A stretch of 64,000 nucleotides of DNA from Dimorphilus gyrociliatus (taxonomy: Eukaryota; Annelida; Polychaeta; Dinophilidae): contig CAJFCJ010000006.1 in NCBI GenBank assembly GCA_904063045.1, positions 4,542,408 through 4,606,407 of the forward strand. The letters are read 5' to 3'. A model generated the notes under the pieces. It was not told the origin of the DNA, did no database searches, and saw nothing but the letters and a program-made list of their open reading frames with translations. Positions 58,617 through 64,000 of the stretch are shown piece after piece (the stretch's first letter is position 1; the number at the start of each line of letters is the position of its first letter). A program made the position numbers and the translations under genes.

Positions 58617-58942
58617 TTCTGGGGGAACCCCCGACAGGTAGCGCTACCTGGAATATCAGGAAATTTAGCAATTGCGTCACGGATTAGAATTTAGATCATG
58701 TGATATGTTTGTCTCTATTTCAGTCATAAAGAATAATTGCGAGGAAACTGCTCAAGATGGGTTCCGAATTCCCCACGAGAATCCACTTTTTTCAAAAGTA
58801 AAAACCCAACACCGAACCAAACTTTCGAATATTCCATCAGCGCGAACATTAACCGTCAAAATTTTCTCACACTTGCCTTAAATCCATTTCGACTCAATTT
58901 CTATACTTATCGAGTTAATCACTGAGAAAGAAAAGGGTCAAA
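58617..58942. promoter_or_regulatory. divergent promoter LCOR-like / REC8-like with two strong palindromes
   Basis: 326 bp between opposing start codons. Directly upstream of the LCOR-like ATG are GGGGG-AA-CCCCC (58621-58632) and a perfect 16-bp palindrome CAGGTAGCGCTACCTG (58635-58650), which places two CAGGTA sites (Snail/ZEB-type) back to back. A 69-codon + strand frame in this interval overlaps nothing and has no domain. Confidence 0.55.
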
Positions 58943-61900
58943 ATGTTTTATAGCTACGAACTACTTACTAAAGAAGGAAAATTTGGCATATTATGGTATG
59001 AAAGCAACTTTAATCAAATAAATATAAATTTAACTTATTTTTAAAAAAAAAATTTTAACGAACCTTCTTAAACAAGGCTTGCTGCGACGTCAACAAAACG
59101 ACTAACAGACTTAGAATATAATTCTCTAAATATGCAATGGATCTGGTTAGTTTTTAAATTCTTATTTGAATTTTAGATAGTGAAGCCATCTTTAAATTCT
59201 ACCTAAATTATTCTATCTATATCATACAATTATAATTCGAATCGACTTTCTATATGGTATGTTTATTAAAAATTATTTGACTTCCAAATAGTAATGAAAT
59301 AAAGAAGTACATTGACGGAAGGCACGCTTCTCGCAGAAGAATGTCACTCTACTTGTCAGCCATGCTGATGTACGGTTGTGTTGTTATTCACAGCGAAAAA
59401 AGCAAATTACTAATGAGTAAGTTCTTTCACAAACAAATTATAACATTTTACATTATTTCATTTCGTGTTTCAGGGGATATAACAGCTGTTATTGGCCAAA
59501 ACCGTCTTAAAGTCACAACAAATGAGTTGTCCGTTCAGCTACCGAAGACTAGGAAAAGAAAGTAATTACTGGTCCAAGAGCTTTATTGAATAGTCTAGAT
59601 AAGTAAATGTCGTTACAGAAAGAAACGTACAGGCTCTATGATTGAAATACCCAAGGGAAATATTGAAGATCCTTATTTTGGTATCACAAGACACTGGGAT
59701 ATAGAGAGTAATCTACTCATTCCATTTCTAACTGAAGATCTTAACGAAGTACATGTTTTACATAAAAAACTAACAAACTTTACTAAATGAATTATATTTA
59801 TAATATGCTTTAGTCTATACCCGAGTCACCAACACATGCTAGAAATCAAGGTATTCTATTTTACATCGATAACTTTATTTTGAATTCATGTTTTTATTCT
59901 ACTAAAGCTATCCAAGCGAATCACGTTGATATTACTATAAGAGAGATGCAAGAGGAGGGCCGAAATGTTACTCTTGATGTATTTAAGTATCTTTAACTTT
60001 TGACAAAAATAACAAAAAATACTTTTAGCTGGTCGAAGACGATTCTGCTATGCTTGATGCTGAAAGATTGGAAAATCTACTAGCTAATTTTGATAATGTA
60101 TATTGAATTACTACTTTTATATTATAACTTTAATATTTCTATGTATCAGACTGGGGATGAAATACACTCGAAAAGAAGCAAGAGTAATGAAATCAAAAGA
60201 ATCGATCACACGCAAGATAATCAGCTGTGCCTACCAAATGCATCTCCTATTCATGATCCAGTTATCATTGATCGAGACCAAGATAAAATGAATCACTCAG
60301 ATGATGTGATTGGTGACACGACTTTAAGGCCAGAACAAATGGCATTTGAAGAAAGCCAACATCCTACTAAAGCAACAACTGAGGTAATAGAAATCTGTTG
60401 AAATACTGTATCTATAATATAATTTATGAAATTTATTTAGGATCAAATGGTTCAAGCTGCTGATCGACCTTCGTAAGATACGACAAATGCATTTTATGAT
60501 CACATGAAAAATATGGAAAGTATTATTTGATTCTTTTCCAGGGAAATGCTTCCAATGGAGGATATAACAACAGTTGATTCAAAGAAAAAGGAAAAAGAAG
60601 ATCAAGTTCCCTCAACTCCAATCAAAAAGAAGCCAAAACCAGTTAGGAGAAAGATTGAGGTTGCTATTTGAAATATGTTGACGAAATCTAACATTTCCAA
60701 TATAGACTGATGAAGAGGAACCTAAGAAGAAAAAGAGAAAGATTAACTTGGAAGATTCTCTTGCTATTCCTAAAACTCCAGTGAACACCAAATCAAAAAG
60801 GAAGAGACTAAAAAAGTTTATTGAGGACGAAAATGCATTTAATCAAAGTCAAAAAAGGCTTACATTTGTAGATATTTTTCAACTATTTTTAAAATTCCAC
60901 ATTTATATGCTTTATTTTAGAGCGAGCCTGAAGTCAGAGTGACTATTCTGGATGACGAAGGATTACTTGACAATACTTTTGACTTGAACGCCGCCGAAGG
61001 AAACAATTGGCCTTACATGCTTTTAGATGATAGTTTGTATTTTTATTCATTGTGTTGTTAATTATGTTTGATAAGTTGTCTTTACATCTTGTAGGTGAAT
61101 TAGCGAAAATGAATCGTGATCATCCTAGCCATCCCAGCCCCTTGATATCAGATACCCTTCAGGTTGATCAATTAAAGCGTTTTCATAATATTTTTAACAG
61201 ATTTCCAAACAGGAACCAATTGAAATACCTCGTGCCAGAGACCAATCCATGGACAGCGTATTGATTTCCGATCAAGGGCATATTAGTGATATAAAGGTAA
61301 AAGTTTGAAATAGGAATTTTCGGGTAAGCTTAATTTTAGTTGTAGGAAACTTCAAGAGATTACTCGGACATTTCAAGGTGAGAACAAAAATTACTGAAGT
61401 AATTAAACTTTATTTCGGAATTGCAAAAAATCTTTTAAATTCAGACCCAGTTTGCCTTTGGAAAGCATTAATGCTAGTCCACCTCGTGCAGCACAAACAC
61501 ACGCTCACCCGGTGATTTATGAAGAGAGGGAGAGTGGTAATTTAGTAGCCAGTAAAAATGTACGGGAGCTCTACGAGTAAGTTTCTTAAACTTTAAATAT
61601 ACATTAATATAATTAACTGCGTAAGTTTTGATTATTCAAGATATAACTTATTCTAATTCAATTCTAAGGTTGATCCGTCTTACGCTGGAAAACCACCATG
61701 AAATTGAATTTTCTCAGGTTGTAGCTGGATGCGATAAAAAGTTGACAGTGAAAGCATTTTATGCTATGCTACGTAAGTAAAATGCCCAGCTATTGCCTAA
61801 AAAATGATTTCAAATTTTTTTTAGATATGGTGAAAGATAATTTAATTGAGATCAAGCAAAGAAAATCATACGGATCAATTAGAATCACCAAAGGGAAACT

Positions 61901-61952
61901 TTTTAGTACCTTTTCTCCCAACAGTTGGAGTCAGAAAAATCAGCAATTTTAA
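58943..61952 (+). CDS. REC8: alpha-kleisin cohesin subunit, REC8-like
   Basis: Kleisin subunit of cohesin; REC8 holds sister chromatids in meiosis. Exon 1 (MFYSYELLTKEGKFGILW) joins exon 2 (LAATSTKRLTDLEY) across TG|GTATGA ... CAAG|G, producing the ILWLAAT motif close to the IWLAAT of REC8. Exon 3 has RRRMSLYLSAMLMYGCVVIH with SEKSKLLM, matching the RRFSLRLSAQLMLGVVRVYS block of REC8. The middle is acidic, Ser/Lys-rich and spread over many small exons (for example VDITIREMQEEGRNV and the basic KKPKPVRRKIE region). The C-terminal winged helix is the kleisin cap: KKLTVKAFYAML, then HMVKDNLIEIKQRKSYGSIR ending at 61952. The YG in this last strand corresponds to the conserved PYG of kleisins. RAD21 would show IWLAAHW, so REC8 fits better. 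It is tail-to-tail with CYLD, 99 bp away. Confidence 0.83.
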
Positions 61953-62051
61953 AGTTCATTTGCTCAGTTTCATTATTTTTTTGCTCCTAAGATAATTTAT
62001 ATTTGTTCTTTCTATTTATGTAATGATATGTTGGTTGAGTAAAGTTCTTAG

Positions 62052-64000
62052 TTAGTTAAGTTCGTATAAACAAATATAAGCATCCGATAAAATTCTAAGA
62101 ACGTGTTTTGGCAGTAAATTATCGTTTATGGACTCCTCAATCTCTTTTCCTGGTTTATTCAACCATTTCCCAACGTCTTGGAATTTCTTTACCCACGGAA
62201 TATTGAATCCGAAGCGGTCTCTTAAACATGATACTCTGTCGGCCATACTATCTTGAAATAACCATGGATCGTCAACATTTTTTCCACATCGAACAAAACT
62301 GACATAATGACTTGTACTTATACAGATTACACTCTTCAAGTTCATATAAATGGGAGAGCTCAAGCTTCCTTCAACATTTTTGTCAAGACAATTACTTTTA
62401 TGGTCAGTCCTTTCCCTGTGTGAGTGAACCTTCTTATTACATTCATCACAGTATGTAATCCGATCATAAAGATTATCTGCAAATAATATAGATTTTAAGC
62501 AATCCTTGCACTTCACCTTAGCAGCAGAATCACATATAGCACACTTATGCTCATAATTAATTAATAATGGAGTAATATTGATTTTTAAGTCTGGAATAAC
62601 ATATTTTTTTGATTTTTCAAGACCGCTTCTTGGCATTTGTACAAGAAGTCCTTTCGGCGGTGTTTTTAGACTAATATCATTTTTCAAAAATGTTATTCCG
62701 AGAAGTTCACTCAGTTGAGGTGGATCATTTGCATTCTCTGTTTCTGTAATATTAAAAATGTTCATTTTTTCCATTGTATTTATCACTAGTAGAGGTTCTA
62801 TTTTCACATAGGAAAATAGAAAATTTATAAATTCTTCAGGATCCTGTTCTTCTTTTAACAAGCCTGGTAATTTACCATTGGACATATTATTTAATTCCTC
62901 TCTCAGTTGATAAACATAGTCGGCTCTTACCCATCCATACTTTCTTACTGTTGCAATTATTGCTTTTAGTTGTAATTGAATGGGATTCGAAGTTTGTTCA
63001 CAAAGGATAGGTTTGAACACGTCGCTGAAAACAAATAGAGAAAATAATGCTGAATCCAAATAACAAGAGTTGCAATATCCTTGTATTCCTCGATATTTTC
63101 CAACAACAGTCCTGTCGATCTCTTCTAGAGGTATAGTAGGCACATATTCATCTGTGACAAGAGGAGAATCAAGTTTTCCAAAAGGGTATTTTTGGCACCA
63201 TTCGAGACTTTCATTATCAAAAGTTCTCCTATCTTCAAATAATCCACCTTCGTTATAAAAAAAAGCTTTATTAGGAGGGCAAGTAAAAATTTTTTTGCCT
63301 AGAAACTCTCCACTTGAGCAACCAGGAAACGTATCTTCAACTTCTATACCTACTGCTTTTTTAGATGATGAAGTCAATTTACCCTTCCAGCGAATAACTC
63401 CGAAGATAGGTTTAGTTTTGAGCTTTATTTTTACCCTCGATCCAACATCAAATTTCGGGAACTTCTCCACTAATGGATCATAGTTAGGATTGTTATATAA
63501 ATCTGGCTTAGGATTATTTGGTTTTTTCTCTGATTCATTTTTGTTTGAAATAGATTTATCAATATTTAATTGACTTTCAGAAGTTGGATAATTTACTGGT
63601 TCTTCACTGCAAGGTGCAAGACCGATGAGGGGTACGAAGGAAGCATGATTTTCTTTAGCAGTAAATAACTTTTCGTTCTTGTATGCCCCAGTACCACTAC
63701 CAACTGGTCTATCAAATTCAACCCCAACCATCCATGCTTTACTTGGTTCTTTTTTCAGTTTCCCAAACCATTTTACCGTTCCATATTCGTTGCCTGTATC
63801 GCTTGGCCACATCACTCTAGTCCCAATATTTAGAGCTTCTTTAAATTCAGGTACCTTTGCTTCAATACTGATTTGATCAGCAGTTACAAATAGACCTAAT
63901 TGTTCTGTACAAGTAAAATAGCCGACACCATTTGTATCCCCTTCCCCATAAAAGTCAAGTGAAAGTTCAACACCAAACCATACACCAAGTTTATTTTTCA
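62052..64000 (-). CDS. CYLD: CYLD deubiquitinase (5' end outside window)
   Basis: Lys63/Met1-linked polyubiquitin protease that restrains NF-kB and Wnt signalling. The frame is open to base 64000, so the start lies outside. Upstream of the internal Met at 63815 there is a CAP-Gly-like piece (NKLGVWFGVELSLDFYGEGD). A CAP-Gly domain follows (NIGTRVMWPSDTGNEYGTVK ... AWMVGVEFDRPVGSGTGAYK), then another (FDVGSRVKIKLKTKPIFGVI ... AVGIEVED). The USP domain has the Cys box YRGIQGYCNSCYLDSALFSL, the His box CISTSHYVSFVRCG, and WLFQDSMADR with the Asp. CAICDSAAKVKCKDC ... CDECNKKVHSHRERTDHK is the zinc-binding B-box insertion characteristic of CYLD. The C-terminus LRILSDAYICLYELN matches the family end. 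About 1.95 kb is free of introns, unusual beside its neighbours. Confidence 0.95.
   Translation of the reverse strand, partial: KNKLGVWFGVELSLDFYGEGDTNGVGYFTCTEQLGLFVTADQISIEAKVPEFKEALNIGTRVMWPSDTGNEYGTVKWFGKLKKEPSKAWMVGVEFDRPVGSGTGAYKNEKLFTAKENHASFVPLIGLAPCSEEPVNYPTSESQLNIDKSISNKNESEKKPNNPKPDLYNNPNYDPLVEKFPKFDVGSRVKIKLKTKPIFGVIRWKGKLTSSSKKAVGIEVEDTFPGCSSGEFLGKKIFTCPPNKAFFYNEGGLFEDRRTFDNESLEWCQKYPFGKLDSPLVTDEYVPTIPLEEIDRTVVGKYRGIQGYCNSCYLDSALFSLFVFSDVFKPILCEQTSNPIQLQLKAIIATVRKYGWVRADYVYQLREELNNMSNGKLPGLLKEEQDPEEFINFLFSYVKIEPLLVINTMEKMNIFNITETENANDPPQLSELLGITFLKNDISLKTPPKGLLVQMPRSGLEKSKKYVIPDLKINITPLLINYEHKCAICDSAAKVKCKDCLKSILFADNLYDRITYCDECNKKVHSHRERTDHKSNCLDKNVEGSLSSPIYMNLKSVICISTSHYVSFVRCGKNVDDPWLFQDSMADRVSCLRDRFGFNIPWVKKFQDVGKWLNKPGKEIEESINDNLLPKHVLRILSDAYICLYELN

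Noticed and set aside
58672-58925. Two overlapping plus-strand frames (62-69 codons) between LCOR-like and REC8-like
   Set aside because: They overlap in different frames, lack domains and sit in the promoter interval; the real REC8-like start is at 58943.

Overview
The window is animal nuclear DNA from a small, AT-rich, gene-dense genome. Most introns are about 50-100 nt with clean GT...AG ends, intergenic distances are often only 100-600 bp, and nearly every gene is a single-copy bilaterian orthologue. The set includes a lathosterol oxidase, two nicotinic receptor subunits, VWDE-like and C-type-lectin membrane proteins, an LCOR/E93-type regulator, a REC8-like kleisin, INTS6, CCDC93 and CYLD. 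This points to an invertebrate bilaterian with a compacted genome. A miniature annelid such as Dimorphilus is my best guess, from gene content and intron size; it is an inference, not something shown by the sequence.

Layout, left to right. 1-324: 3' end of an unidentified gene (+). 1876-3966: GK5-type FGGY kinase (+), tail-to-tail with INTS6 (-, 4111-7782). INTS6 is head-to-head with an LRR/FN3-like receptor (+, 8388-10053). 12006-17388 (+): a coiled-coil protein and several orphan genes, including a one-pass membrane protein with a very long acidic tract made from two spliced exons. 17431-20676: CCDC93 (-), head-to-head with SC5D (+, 20825-21838). 24119-31312: a divergent pair of nicotinic acetylcholine receptor subunits, one without (-) and one with (+) the vicinal-cysteine alpha signature. 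31951-33390: C-type-lectin-like membrane protein (+). 35004-36369: ZDHHC23-like acyltransferase (-), head-to-head with LSM3 (+). 37186-39288: SLC23 transporter (-). 40145-44974: VWDE-like membrane protein (-). 45815-49326: CLINT1/epsinR (+), tail-to-tail with WDR1 (-, 50199-53642). WDR1 is head-to-head with cyclin J (+, 54063-55139). 55716-58616: LCOR/LCORL-like regulator (-), head-to-head with a REC8-like kleisin (+, 58943-61952). CYLD (-) enters from 62052 and runs off the right edge.

The genes do not form one pathway. The strongest architectural pattern is seven divergent gene pairs, several sharing promoters of only 148-420 bp. The most notable molecular oddities are: a CHHC instead of DHHC active site in the ZDHHC23 homologue; a nicotinic subunit with Phe at the channel 9' gate and no vicinal cysteines, head-to-head with a canonical alpha-type subunit; an SLC23 protein with a degenerate signature motif; an in-frame intron inside the INTS6 VWA domain; and strong inverted repeats in the LCOR-like 5' region and first intron and in a nicotinic-receptor intron. 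I see no transposon, CRISPR array, rRNA or convincing tRNA, and no clearly new multi-gene system.
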